A stretch of 64,000 nucleotides of DNA from Xanthobacter dioxanivorans (GTDB lineage Bacteria; Pseudomonadota; Alphaproteobacteria; Rhizobiales; Xanthobacteraceae). The stretch spans positions 2,832,501 through 2,896,500 of the forward strand of contig NZ_CP063362.1 of the NCBI RefSeq assembly GCF_016807805.1, in the 5' to 3' direction. The position numbers and the translations under genes are program-made. This document shows, in pieces, positions 33,556-41,414 of this stretch. Within the stretch, counting starts at the first letter, position 1; every line of letters begins with the position of its first letter. The notes under the pieces are model-generated. The model had not been told where the DNA came from, did no database searches, and was given only the letters and a program-made list of their open reading frames with translations.

Positions 33556-35313
33556 ATGGATCTGGGGGAGAGAATGCTGGGGCGGAAGGGTATCATCGTG
33601 CTGGCGGGGCTCGCGGGCTTTCTCGCGCTGGCGGCCGCGACCGACGCCATCCTGTCGCGGCGCGATGCCGGGACGACGACACAAGCGCCGAAGCTGCTGG
33701 ACCAGGGCTGGACCGACGCGCGGCGCGAGCAGTTCTACTACACATCCCAGGGGTCGCAGCTTCTGCCCTACGCCTTCCTGCGGGCGCTGGAGCAGCCGTT
33801 CTCCGAAGCGCTGTTCCTCGATGCCGATTATATCGCGCAAACGGGCTTCCTCCCGGCGGACAAGCCGTCGTCCCTCAACCCGGATGCCTTGCCCATCGGC
33901 TTCGTGAAGGACCCGCGGGCGGGCGGCGCCTACGGTCCCATGGTGGGGCTGACCTGCGCCGCCTGCCACACCGCCGACATCGAGGCGAAGGGCGTGCGCA
34001 TCCGCATCGATGGCGGAGCCTCGCTCGGTGACTACCAGCAGTTCATGAAGCAGCTGAGCCGCGCGCTCGACGTGACGCTCGCTGATCCCGCCAAGTTCCA
34101 GCGCTTCGCCGCGCGCCTCGTCGCCGTGGACCCCAAAATGGTGCGACCGGGGCTCGAAGCTACCGCCGCCGAGATCCGCCGCCTGGAGGCCGCCTCCTGG
34201 ACTCCGGTGCCCTACGGGCGCGGCCGGCTCGATGCGTTCGGCCATATCCTCAACGCGGTGGCCGCCGAGGCGCTGGCGGAGCCCGCCAATTTCCGCATTC
34301 CCGACGCGCCGGTGAGCTATCCCTTCCTGTGGACGACCGCGGCGCAGCGCTACGCGCAGTGGAACGGGGTGGCAGGCAACCCGCTGGGGCGCAATCTCGG
34401 CGAGGTGATGGGGGTGTTCGGGCACACCAGCTTCGCCAACGGCAACCCGGCCGCCTTCTCCTCCGCGGCGCTCGCCGACAATTTGGTGGCTCTGGAGGCC
34501 TGGGTCGCCGACTTGAAGCCGCCGCCGTGGCCCGAGGCGGAACTCGGGAAGGTGGACGCCGCCAAGGCGCGGCACGGCGCGGAGCTGTTCAAGGCCCATT
34601 GCACCGGCTGCCACGGCGGGCCGGAATACCGTCTGACCCCCGCCGCCGACACCGAGGGCGGGCGGCAGTGGCTGGCGGTGACCATGGTCGACATCGGCAA
34701 GGTGAAGACCGACCCCAAGATGCTCACGAATTTCACCGGCCGCTTCGCCAAGCCGGGCGTGCTCGCCCCGCTGCTCGCCAACGCACCGCATTTGTCCGAC
34801 GGCCAGGTGCCGGCGGGCGCCGTGCTGCTGGCGGCGGTGAGTGCCATCACCGAGAACGACCTGCGGGCCCGTGGCATCACCGGCGACGCGCGCAAGCAGT
34901 GGTACGGCTGGCGCTTCGCGCCGGGGAGCAACGCGCCGCAGCAGGGCTGGCTTCAGCCGCCAAGCTACAAGGCGGGACCACTGGCCGGCGTGTGGGCCAC
35001 CGGCCCCTTCCTGCACAACGGTTCGGTGCCCACCGTCTATGACCTGCTTTCGCCCGAGGAGGAGCGGCCCGCCCGGTTCTATGTGGGCTCGAAGCGCCTC
35101 GATGCCGAAAAGCTGGGCTTCGTCTCGTCGCCGGATGCATTCCCCGAGAAGGCGCGCGCCGGCCTGTTCCTGTTCGACACCAGCCTGCCGGGCAATTCCA
35201 ATCGCGGCCACGCCTTTCCCGATCCCGCCGTGACGAAGCTCTCGCCCGACGACCGTTTCGCCATCGTGGAATACCTGAAGATCCTGGAGGGGCCGGATGT
35301 CCGCCGCCACTGA
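33556..35313 (+). CDS. RoxA-like dihaem cytochrome c (dihaem peroxidase/oxygenase superfamily)
   Basis: A 585-residue protein with an N-terminal signal anchor (about 12-30) and two covalent haem motifs, CAACH at 134-138 and CTGCH at 349-353. The segment YYTSQGSQLLPYAFL near residue 55 and the overall length fit the RoxA/RoxB-like branch of the dihaem cytochrome c peroxidase/MauG superfamily rather than short CcpA peroxidases. RoxA is a secreted rubber dioxygenase; most relatives have no known substrate. It should act in the periplasm or outside the cell. Its 3' end overlaps the P450 gene by 17 bases, so the two are co-expressed. A role in oxidising the exported polyketide or lipid is inference. 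Confidence 0.85.
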   Translation: MDLGERMLGRKGIIVLAGLAGFLALAAATDAILSRRDAGTTTQAPKLLDQGWTDARREQFYYTSQGSQLLPYAFLRALEQPFSEALFLDADYIAQTGFLPADKPSSLNPDALPIGFVKDPRAGGAYGPMVGLTCAACHTADIEAKGVRIRIDGGASLGDYQQFMKQLSRALDVTLADPAKFQRFAARLVAVDPKMVRPGLEATAAEIRRLEAASWTPVPYGRGRLDAFGHILNAVAAEALAEPANFRIPDAPVSYPFLWTTAAQRYAQWNGVAGNPLGRNLGEVMGVFGHTSFANGNPAAFSSAALADNLVALEAWVADLKPPPWPEAELGKVDAAKARHGAELFKAHCTGCHGGPEYRLTPAADTEGGRQWLAVTMVDIGKVKTDPKMLTNFTGRFAKPGVLAPLLANAPHLSDGQVPAGAVLLAAVSAITENDLRARGITGDARKQWYGWRFAPGSNAPQQGWLQPPSYKAGPLAGVWATGPFLHNGSVPTVYDLLSPEEERPARFYVGSKRLDAEKLGFVSSPDAFPEKARAGLFLFDTSLPGNSNRGHAFPDPAVTKLSPDDRFAIVEYLKILEGPDVRRH

Positions 35314-36562
35314 CGCCGCGACCCGCGTTTCGCCCACGCCCTACCTCGACCGCCTCGCAAGCTTGCGTCCGGCCGAGCGCTGGCCGCTGGCGCGCAGCTG
35401 GATCTCCAGCGAGCCGCGGGCCTTCTTCGCCGAGCTGCGCGCCCATGCGCCGATCTACGAGACCAGCGATGTGACACTCATCGCGCGGCGCGCCGACGTG
35501 ATCGAGGTGCTGTCGATCCCCAAGGTGTTCACCGTGGACCTCTACAAGCCCAAGATGGGCGACTTCATGCTGGCCATGGACGAGACGGTGGTAAACTACC
35601 GTGACAAGTCCGTCATGCGCGCCATCCTCGCCTGGGAGGATCTGCCGAAGGTCCGCTCAACGGTGGCGGAGGTGGCCGACGAGGCGCTGGACAAGGCCGG
35701 TTGCGAGATCGAGGCGGTGCAGCAGCTCGCCCGTCTCGTCCCCATGCGCATCGTGCAGCGCATATTCGGCATTGCCGGCCCGGACCAGGACCTGCTCGAC
35801 TGGTCCTATGCCAACCAGCTGGACCAGTTCAACAATCTGCCCTATGACGGGCGTCCCGACGCCGAGGCCGTCCATCAGGCGGCGGAGGAGGCGCGGGTGA
35901 AGCTGCGGGCCTTGTTCGCGCAGCTCATCCCGGCGCGCATCGCCGAAATCAAGGCCGGCACGGCCCCCGACGACAGCCTCACCCGCATTCTCAGCCTCAA
36001 CCTGCCGGCCGCCGCCCATTTCGGCATGGACCGGGTGGTGATCAATATCGGCGGGCTGCTCATCGGCGCCATCGAGACCACGGCGGAAGCGGTCATCAAC
36101 GCCCTCGCCGAGCTGTTCGCGCGGCCCGAGGCGCTGGCCGGGGCGCGGGCGGCGGCGGTGGCGGACGATCCCGCCTTCGAGGGCTATGTGTGGGAGGCGC
36201 TGCGCTTCTCGCCCATCGTCGCCTTCATGTTCCGCGAGGCGGCCTCCACCATCGCCATCGCCCAGGGGACCGACCGGGAGAAGGTGATCGGCAAGGGCAC
36301 GGTGGTGCTGCCGCTCAGCCTCTCGGCCATGTTCGACGCGGACTTCGTGCCGGAGCCGGAGGCGTTTAAGCCGGACCGGCCGTTCCACACCTATCTGCAT
36401 TTCGGCTACGGGCACCACGAGTGCCTCGGCCGCTACGTGGGCGGCACCATGATTCCGGAGATCGTCAAGCGCGTCCTGCGCCGCCCCGCCTCCCGGCCGC
36501 TGGCGCCGGTGGACATGGGCGGCACGCCCTTCCCGCAGAGCTACCGGATCGGGCTGGACTGA
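35297..36562 (+). CDS. Cytochrome P450
   Basis: A 421-residue soluble bacterial P450. The I-helix oxygen-activation motif is GAIETT near residue 260, the K-helix ExxR is EALR near 300, and the haem-thiolate cysteine lies in FGYGHHECLGRY near 375. The Cys loop differs from the usual FGxGxHxCxG of camphor-type P450s by the Tyr and the extra His-Glu, and resembles P450s found beside or fused to haem-peroxidase-fold fatty-acid oxygenases (from memory, not checked). The start overlaps the dihaem cytochrome gene by 17 bases. No dedicated ferredoxin or reductase adjoins it. It probably hydroxylates or rearranges a lipid or polyketide chain. Confidence 0.9.
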   Translation: MSAATDAATRVSPTPYLDRLASLRPAERWPLARSWISSEPRAFFAELRAHAPIYETSDVTLIARRADVIEVLSIPKVFTVDLYKPKMGDFMLAMDETVVNYRDKSVMRAILAWEDLPKVRSTVAEVADEALDKAGCEIEAVQQLARLVPMRIVQRIFGIAGPDQDLLDWSYANQLDQFNNLPYDGRPDAEAVHQAAEEARVKLRALFAQLIPARIAEIKAGTAPDDSLTRILSLNLPAAAHFGMDRVVINIGGLLIGAIETTAEAVINALAELFARPEALAGARAAAVADDPAFEGYVWEALRFSPIVAFMFREAASTIAIAQGTDREKVIGKGTVVLPLSLSAMFDADFVPEPEAFKPDRPFHTYLHFGYGHHECLGRYVGGTMIPEIVKRVLRRPASRPLAPVDMGGTPFPQSYRIGLD

Positions 36563-36576
36563 GGCACTGCCCGGTG

Positions 36577-36658
36577 CCCAGCGCAAAAATGCGTCGAAGG
36601 CGGCTCTCTTCCGGAGCATCCCCGCGACTTGCCTGCTGCGCAGGAGTCTTGCGCTGGG
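36577..36658. repeat. Inverted repeat between convergent P450 and transglycosylase genes
   Basis: CCCAGCGCAA (36577-36586) is exactly mirrored by TTGCGCTGGG (36649-36658), with 62 bases between. It lies in the 157-base gap between two convergent 3' ends and may form a long-range stem acting as a bidirectional terminator. Confidence 0.4.
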
Positions 36659-36719
36659 TATCGGCTCGGCGCTCCGCCTTCGGCGTCGCTGGTCCGGTAC
36701 GCAGAGGCGTCGGTTCCCC

Positions 36720-38039
36720 TCAGCGCCGCATCTGCGCCAGCACCTGCAGGTCCGGATAGCCGTCCGGCACCATGCCGGAGCGGGCCTGGAAGTCCTGGAT
36801 GGCGACGCGGGTCTTCTGGCCGAGGATGCCGTCCACATTGCCGATGTCGTAGCCCATCTGGGCGAGGCGGCCCTGGATTTCCAGGCGCTCCGCCTTGCTG
36901 AGCCCGCGCTCCTCCTTCGGCCACGACTGGGCGAAGGCGCCGCCGCCGCGCAGCCGGTCGGCGAGATGGCCGATGGCGAGGGCGTAGGCGTCGGCCGGGT
37001 TGTACCTCAGGATGGCGTCGAAATTCTTCATCATCAGGAAGGCAGGGCCGCCGGAGCCGGCGGGCAGCAGCAGGTAGGCGCTCTCGCCGGGGCGCGGATA
37101 GGCGATGCCGCCCGTGCGACGCACGCCCATGGCGTTCCATTCGGCCAGCGACTTCTTGATGGTGCGGTTGGCTGAACGGTAGTCGAAGCCCTGCGGCAGC
37201 ACCACCTCGTAGCCCCAGGCCTTGCCGAACTCCCAGCCGTCGAGCTTCAGGTTGTTGGCGGTGGAGGCGATGATGTCGGGGATGGAATCCACCACGTTGC
37301 GCTTGCCGTCGCCGTCGAAATCGACGGCGAAGCGCTGGAACGAGGTGGGCATGAACTGGGTGGGCCCGAACGCGCCGGCCCACGAGCCCTTCATGTGGTC
37401 GTAGGGGACGTCGTCCTTCTCCAGGATCTGGAGGGTGGCGATGAACTCGTCGCGGAAATACTCCTGCCGCCGGCCGATGCAGGCCAGCGTGGCGACGGAT
37501 TCCAGCACGTTGCGCCGGCCGATGCCGTCCGGGTCGCCATAGGTGGATTCGATGCCCCAGATGGCCGCCACCGCGTAGCGGTCGACGCCGTAGGCCTTTT
37601 CCACCTTCTCGAAGATGGGCTTGTAGCGCTCGAGGATCTCGCGGCCCTTCTTGATGCGCCAGTCGGTCACCAGCATGTTCACATAGGCCCCGATGGGCTT
37701 GGAGAACTCCGGCTGGCTGTCCATGAAGTCCATGATCTTCATCTGCGGCTCGAGCCGGGCCGTGTAGCGCTCGAACGTGCGCCGCGAGACGCCCTTGGAC
37801 TGGGCCAGCGGCCACAGGGCGGCGATGCAGTTCGGGAAGTTGGCCTGGGCCTGGGCCAGCGCTTCCGGCTGCATCAGCGGATGGCCGCCGCCGGCGGCCG
37901 CCGGCTGCTGTGCCGGGGGCTGAAGGAAGGGAAAGATGGAGCCGGTGGTCTGGGCCTGTGCCGCCGCCGGCGTGACGAGCACCGCCGCAGCCAGCGCGAG
38001 CGCGGCGCGAACACCACTCCTCAAGGTCCTTGAAGCCAT
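36720..38039 (-). CDS. Lytic murein transglycosylase (MltB family) with peptidoglycan-binding domain
   Basis: A 439-residue exported enzyme. A signal peptide (about 1-28) precedes the MltB-type catalytic domain, with the catalytic Glu in AIWGIESTYGD and the conserved TQFMPTSFQRFAVDFDGDG segment. A C-terminal peptidoglycan-binding domain (about 375-438) includes IQGRLAQMGYDIGNVDGILG. It cleaves glycan strands to 1,6-anhydromuropeptides in the periplasm. I chose the ATG at 38039, which has GGAGAAGG at a proper distance and immediately starts a signal peptide, over an ATG 20 codons upstream. Confidence 0.93.
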   Translation of the reverse strand: MASRTLRSGVRAALALAAAVLVTPAAAQAQTTGSIFPFLQPPAQQPAAAGGGHPLMQPEALAQAQANFPNCIAALWPLAQSKGVSRRTFERYTARLEPQMKIMDFMDSQPEFSKPIGAYVNMLVTDWRIKKGREILERYKPIFEKVEKAYGVDRYAVAAIWGIESTYGDPDGIGRRNVLESVATLACIGRRQEYFRDEFIATLQILEKDDVPYDHMKGSWAGAFGPTQFMPTSFQRFAVDFDGDGKRNVVDSIPDIIASTANNLKLDGWEFGKAWGYEVVLPQGFDYRSANRTIKKSLAEWNAMGVRRTGGIAYPRPGESAYLLLPAGSGGPAFLMMKNFDAILRYNPADAYALAIGHLADRLRGGGAFAQSWPKEERGLSKAERLEIQGRLAQMGYDIGNVDGILGQKTRVAIQDFQARSGMVPDGYPDLQVLAQMRR

Positions 38040-38449
38040 CGTGAAACCTTCTCCGCGGCACGCCTGTTCCGGCGGCCGTCTGCTGACCGTCTGAGGCATC
38101 TACTGGGCGGCAATATGGTTGCGCGCGGGTTAACGGAAGGCAAGATTCCACGGCCGGATCCGATGAATGCCGCCGGCAGAGCAAAGCAAGGCCGCGGGAA
38201 GGTTGATCCATGCGCCGTTTCGGCGTGCCGGAGATTTTTTACCATCCGCGTCATCTTGTGCGCGCGGCTTTGCCGGAAACGACGCCCGCAACCGGTGGCG
38301 GTAGCAGATTGTTCCTTGCGGAACCCGATCGCGGGCTCGACCGTTGCCGTGACGCCACCATGGCGGAAATCCTTTCGCAGGGGCGCGGACGCCTGCGCGG
38401 CAGGTGTGATAGAGCACGCGAGACGTGGCTCGCAAAGGGGCGGATCTTG
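38040..38449. promoter_or_regulatory. Divergent intergenic region, transglycosylase / galU
   Basis: About 410 bases without a supported gene. The open frames through it are Arg-rich and lack family similarity. It should hold the promoters of both flanking genes. AAGGGG about 9 bases before the galU ATG is the likely RBS. I recognise no other element. Confidence 0.4.
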
Positions 38450-39349
38450 ATGCGTAAACCCATTCGTAAGGCCATTCTTCCGGTTGCCGGTCTCGGCACG
38501 CGCTTCCTGCCCGCCACCAAGGCGGTCCCCAAGGAAATGCTCACGGTGGTGGACCGGCCGGTGGTCCAGCACGTGGTGGACGAGGCGCGGGCCGCCGGCA
38601 TCGAGCACATCGTATTCGTCACCGGCCGCAACAAGGCGGTGATCGAGGACCATTTCGACCGCCAGTTCGAGCTGGAGCGCACCCTGCAGGAGCGCGGCAA
38701 GATCAAGGAGCTGGAGCAGCTCGACCGCGACACGCCCAAGGCCGGCACCACCTCCTTTACCCGCCAGCAGCTTCCCCTCGGCCTCGGCCATGCGGTGTGG
38801 TGCGCGCGCGACATCATCGGCGACGAGCCCTTCGCCCTGCTGCTGCCGGACATGCTCCACATGCCCAAGAACGGGGCGGGCAACGGCAAGGGCTGCCTCG
38901 GCTCCATGGTGGAAGCCTATGCCGAGACCGGCGGCAACATGCTCTCCGTCTACGAGGTTCCGGACGACCAGACGCACCAGTACGGCATCGTCGGCACCGG
39001 CGACGCCGTGGCGAAGGGCGCCCACGCCATCGCGCAGATGGTCGAAAAGCCCAAGGCCGGCGACGCGCCGAGCAACCTCGCCATTTCCGGCCGCTACATC
39101 CTGCAGCCGGCCATCTTCGACCTTTTGGCGAATCAGGAGCGGGGCGCCGGTGGCGAGATCCAGCTCACCGATTCCATGCTGAAGCTGAAGGAGAGCGAGC
39201 CGTTCTTCGCCGTGCGGTTCGACGGCTCGGTCTACGATTGCGGCTCCAAGATCGGCTTCCTCATGGCCAATGTGGCCTATGCCCTCTCGCGTCCGGACAT
39301 CGCCGACGAATTTCGCGGTGAACTGAAGGCCATGCTCGGCGGCAACTGA
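38450..39349 (+). CDS. galU: UTP-glucose-1-phosphate uridylyltransferase
   Basis: A 299-residue GalU. The nucleotidyltransferase signature [18 protein letters not shown] lies at residues 14-31, with VEKP near 200 and [10 protein letters not shown] near 240. It makes UDP-glucose for exopolysaccharide, LPS and glycolipid synthesis in the cytosol. The ATG at 38450 gives the standard family length; the longer upstream frame is not conserved. It is monocistronic and followed by a strong hairpin. Confidence 0.96.
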   Translation: MRKPIRKAILPVAGLGTRFLPATKAVPKEMLTVVDRPVVQHVVDEARAAGIEHIVFVTGRNKAVIEDHFDRQFELERTLQERGKIKELEQLDRDTPKAGTTSFTRQQLPLGLGHAVWCARDIIGDEPFALLLPDMLHMPKNGAGNGKGCLGSMVEAYAETGGNMLSVYEVPDDQTHQYGIVGTGDAVAKGAHAIAQMVEKPKAGDAPSNLAISGRYILQPAIFDLLANQERGAGGEIQLTDSMLKLKESEPFFAVRFDGSVYDCGSKIGFLMANVAYALSRPDIADEFRGELKAMLGGN

Positions 39350-39364
39350 TCGCGCGCCGGCATC

Positions 39365-39391
39365 CGCCCGCCTGCGTGACGCAGGCGGGCG
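39365..39391. terminator. 11-bp hairpin after galU
   Basis: CGCCCGCCTGC (39365-39375) pairs exactly with GCAGGCGGGCG (39381-39391) around a 5-base loop, starting 15 bases after the galU stop. This is a stable GC-rich terminator-like stem without a long T-run. Confidence 0.65.
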
Positions 39392-39530
39392 TCATCACCG
39401 ATATGTCATCATGCCCGCGTATGGAGCGATTCAAGCGCCCTCCGGCCTGCCTCCTGCTGCGGAAGGCCGGATTGCGCCACCGTTCCGCCGAAGTCACAGG
39501 CATGGTCATGCGCAAACAGGATGCCGCAAG

Positions 39531-40172
39531 ATGACACCGCGCTTCGCTTCGGTCGCACTGGCCTGTGCCGCCGCCCTCCTCGCCGCGCCGCGTCCGGCGC
39601 AAGCCCATCCCCATGTGTGGGTGACGATGAAGAGCGAGCTCGTCTACGCGCCGGACGGCCGGCTCACCGCGGTGAAGCAGAGCTGGACCTTCGACGACGC
39701 ATTCTCCGCCTACGCCCTGCAGGGCATGGAGAAGCGGAAGGATGGCACCTATGCCGACGACGTGCTGAAGCCGCTCGCCGAGGTCAACGTCACCTCGCTG
39801 AAGGAGTACGATTATTTCGTCACCGGCAAGACGGCGACGGCCAAGATCGCGTTCAAGGACCCGGTGGACTATTTCCTCACCTATGCGGACGAGATGCTGA
39901 CGCTGCACTTCACCCTGCCGCTGGCCAAGCCGGTGCCGGCGAAGGGGGCGATCTCGCTCGAAATCTATGATCCGACCGTGTTCGTCTCCTTCTCCTTCGT
40001 GGAAAAGGAACCGGTGCGGCTGGTCGATGCCCCGGCCGGCTGCACCCAGCAGGTGATCTCGCCCGAGCCGCCGCAAAGCGCGCAGCTCAGCGAGGCCTTT
40101 TTCAACAGCCTGACCTCTGCCAGCGCCTATGGCGCCCAGTTTGCCGACAAGATCACGGTGCAATGCCCGTGA
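39531..40172 (+). CDS. DUF1007 periplasmic protein linked to Ni/Co transport
   Basis: A 213-residue protein with a signal peptide ending AQA before HPHVWV, where mature DUF1007 proteins typically start. The following pattern (QSWTFDDAFSAYALQGM) fits the family. DUF1007 genes are commonly paired with NicO-type metal transporters and the N-terminal histidines may bind metal. The next gene, a NicO permease, starts 10 bases before this one ends, which shows translational coupling. I chose the ATG at 39531, where the signal peptide starts. Confidence 0.88.
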   Translation: MTPRFASVALACAAALLAAPRPAQAHPHVWVTMKSELVYAPDGRLTAVKQSWTFDDAFSAYALQGMEKRKDGTYADDVLKPLAEVNVTSLKEYDYFVTGKTATAKIAFKDPVDYFLTYADEMLTLHFTLPLAKPVPAKGAISLEIYDPTVFVSFSFVEKEPVRLVDAPAGCTQQVISPEPPQSAQLSEAFFNSLTSASAYGAQFADKITVQCP

Positions 40173-41200
40173 GCAACGTGACCGGGGTCGCCGCACCCCT
40201 GCGCCGGGCAACGGGTGTTCTCCTCGCGCTCGGGGCGCTCCTTGCCCTCGCGCTGCTCGCCGCCCTGCTGCTGTATCCCGAGTTCGCCTTTGCCCAGGGT
40301 CTCGGCGGCGGGGGCAAGCCGCCGACCCCGTTCGGCCTCGGCGGTCCGCCCGGCGCGGCTGCGCCCTCGGGCGTGACCGGCTTCCTGCTGGCGAAGCAGG
40401 CGGAATTCTATCTCGCGCTGAAGAGCGCCGTGCGTGCCGCCAAGGCGGGCGGCCACGCCTTCTTCCTGCTCGCCGGGCTGTCCTTCGCCTACGGCGTGTT
40501 CCATGCCGCCGGGCCCGGCCACGGCAAGGCGGTGATCTCCTCCTACATCCTTGCAGACGGCGGCACGCTCCGCCGGGGCGCCGCGCTCTCGCTCGCGGCG
40601 GGCGTGGTCCAGGCGATGAGCGCCATCCTGCTCGTCTCCATCGTCTTTCTCGCGCTCAACGCCACCTCCGGCACCATGGACCGGGTGGTGAACATGGTGG
40701 AGATCGGCGCCTATGGGGGCATCGGCCTGTTCGGCCTCTATCTCGCATTCGTGAAGGGCCGCCGCCTCGTTGCCGCGCTGCGGGGCGATGCCCACGCCCA
40801 CGATGCCGATTGCGGCTGCGGCGACGCCCATGCGCCGGACCCGGCGCTGCTGGCCACCGGCGGCGACCTGCGCCGGGCGGCGGTGGCGGTGCTGTCGGCG
40901 GGGGCGCGGCCGTGCTCCGGCGCCATCATCGTGCTCTCCTTCGCCCTGGCGCAGGGCGTGTTCGCCAGCGGCGTCGGCGCGGTCTTCGCCATGGGCCTGG
41001 GGACGGCGCTGACGGTGACCCTGATCGCGGCGATCGCGGTCTACGGCAAACGCCTTGCCGTGCGGCTGGCGGGTGCGCGCACCCAGCGGGCGGAAGTGCT
41101 TTTGTCGGGCCTCGAGCTCACGGCCGCGATGCTGGTGATGCTGTTCGGCTTCGCCCTGCTCACCGGATATATCGAGAGCGAGCGGCTGACGGCGGGATGA
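40163..41200 (+). CDS. NicO/RcnA-family nickel/cobalt transporter
   Basis: A 345-residue inner-membrane protein with six to seven hydrophobic segments. The family motif HAAGPGHGKAVISSY appears near residue 115 and a second conserved motif, SAGARPCSGAIIVL, near residue 250. A cytosolic or loop segment rich in His, Asp and Cys (DAHAHDADCGCGDAHAPD, about 210-228) probably binds metal. Members either efflux (RcnA) or import Ni/Co; direction cannot be decided here. It overlaps the DUF1007 gene by 10 bases. Confidence 0.9.
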   Translation: MPVSNVTGVAAPLRRATGVLLALGALLALALLAALLLYPEFAFAQGLGGGGKPPTPFGLGGPPGAAAPSGVTGFLLAKQAEFYLALKSAVRAAKAGGHAFFLLAGLSFAYGVFHAAGPGHGKAVISSYILADGGTLRRGAALSLAAGVVQAMSAILLVSIVFLALNATSGTMDRVVNMVEIGAYGGIGLFGLYLAFVKGRRLVAALRGDAHAHDADCGCGDAHAPDPALLATGGDLRRAAVAVLSAGARPCSGAIIVLSFALAQGVFASGVGAVFAMGLGTALTVTLIAAIAVYGKRLAVRLAGARTQRAEVLLSGLELTAAMLVMLFGFALLTGYIESERLTAG

Positions 41201-41280
41201 GCCGGGAGCCTCGGGTCCATGCTGCGGCGCCGTCAGGCACCTTTCGCGTTGCACCAAAATACGTCACGCCCAGCTTTTGA

Positions 41281-41319
41281 GCAATTTCGTTGCGCCTGGA
41301 ATTGAAACAACGAAATTGC
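41281..41319. promoter_or_regulatory. 12-bp perfect inverted repeat upstream of the indolepyruvate oxidoreductase gene
   Basis: GCAATTTCGTTG (41281-41292) is exactly mirrored by CAACGAAATTGC (41308-41319) with a 15-base spacer, ending 95 bases before the ATG at 41415. The arms are much more AT-rich than their surroundings. Spacing and position fit an operator, such as for an Lrp/AsnC- or GntR-type regulator, better than a terminator for the NicO gene 80 bases upstream, though that remains possible. Confidence 0.5.
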
Positions 41320-41414
41320 GGGGTGCGACACTCCGTGCCAGCCTAGGGTTGAACGGCTGCGGTGAGTTTGACCCGCTGCGCCGCGCCTAAGCCTCGCCTG
41401 CCCTGGAGGCGTCC

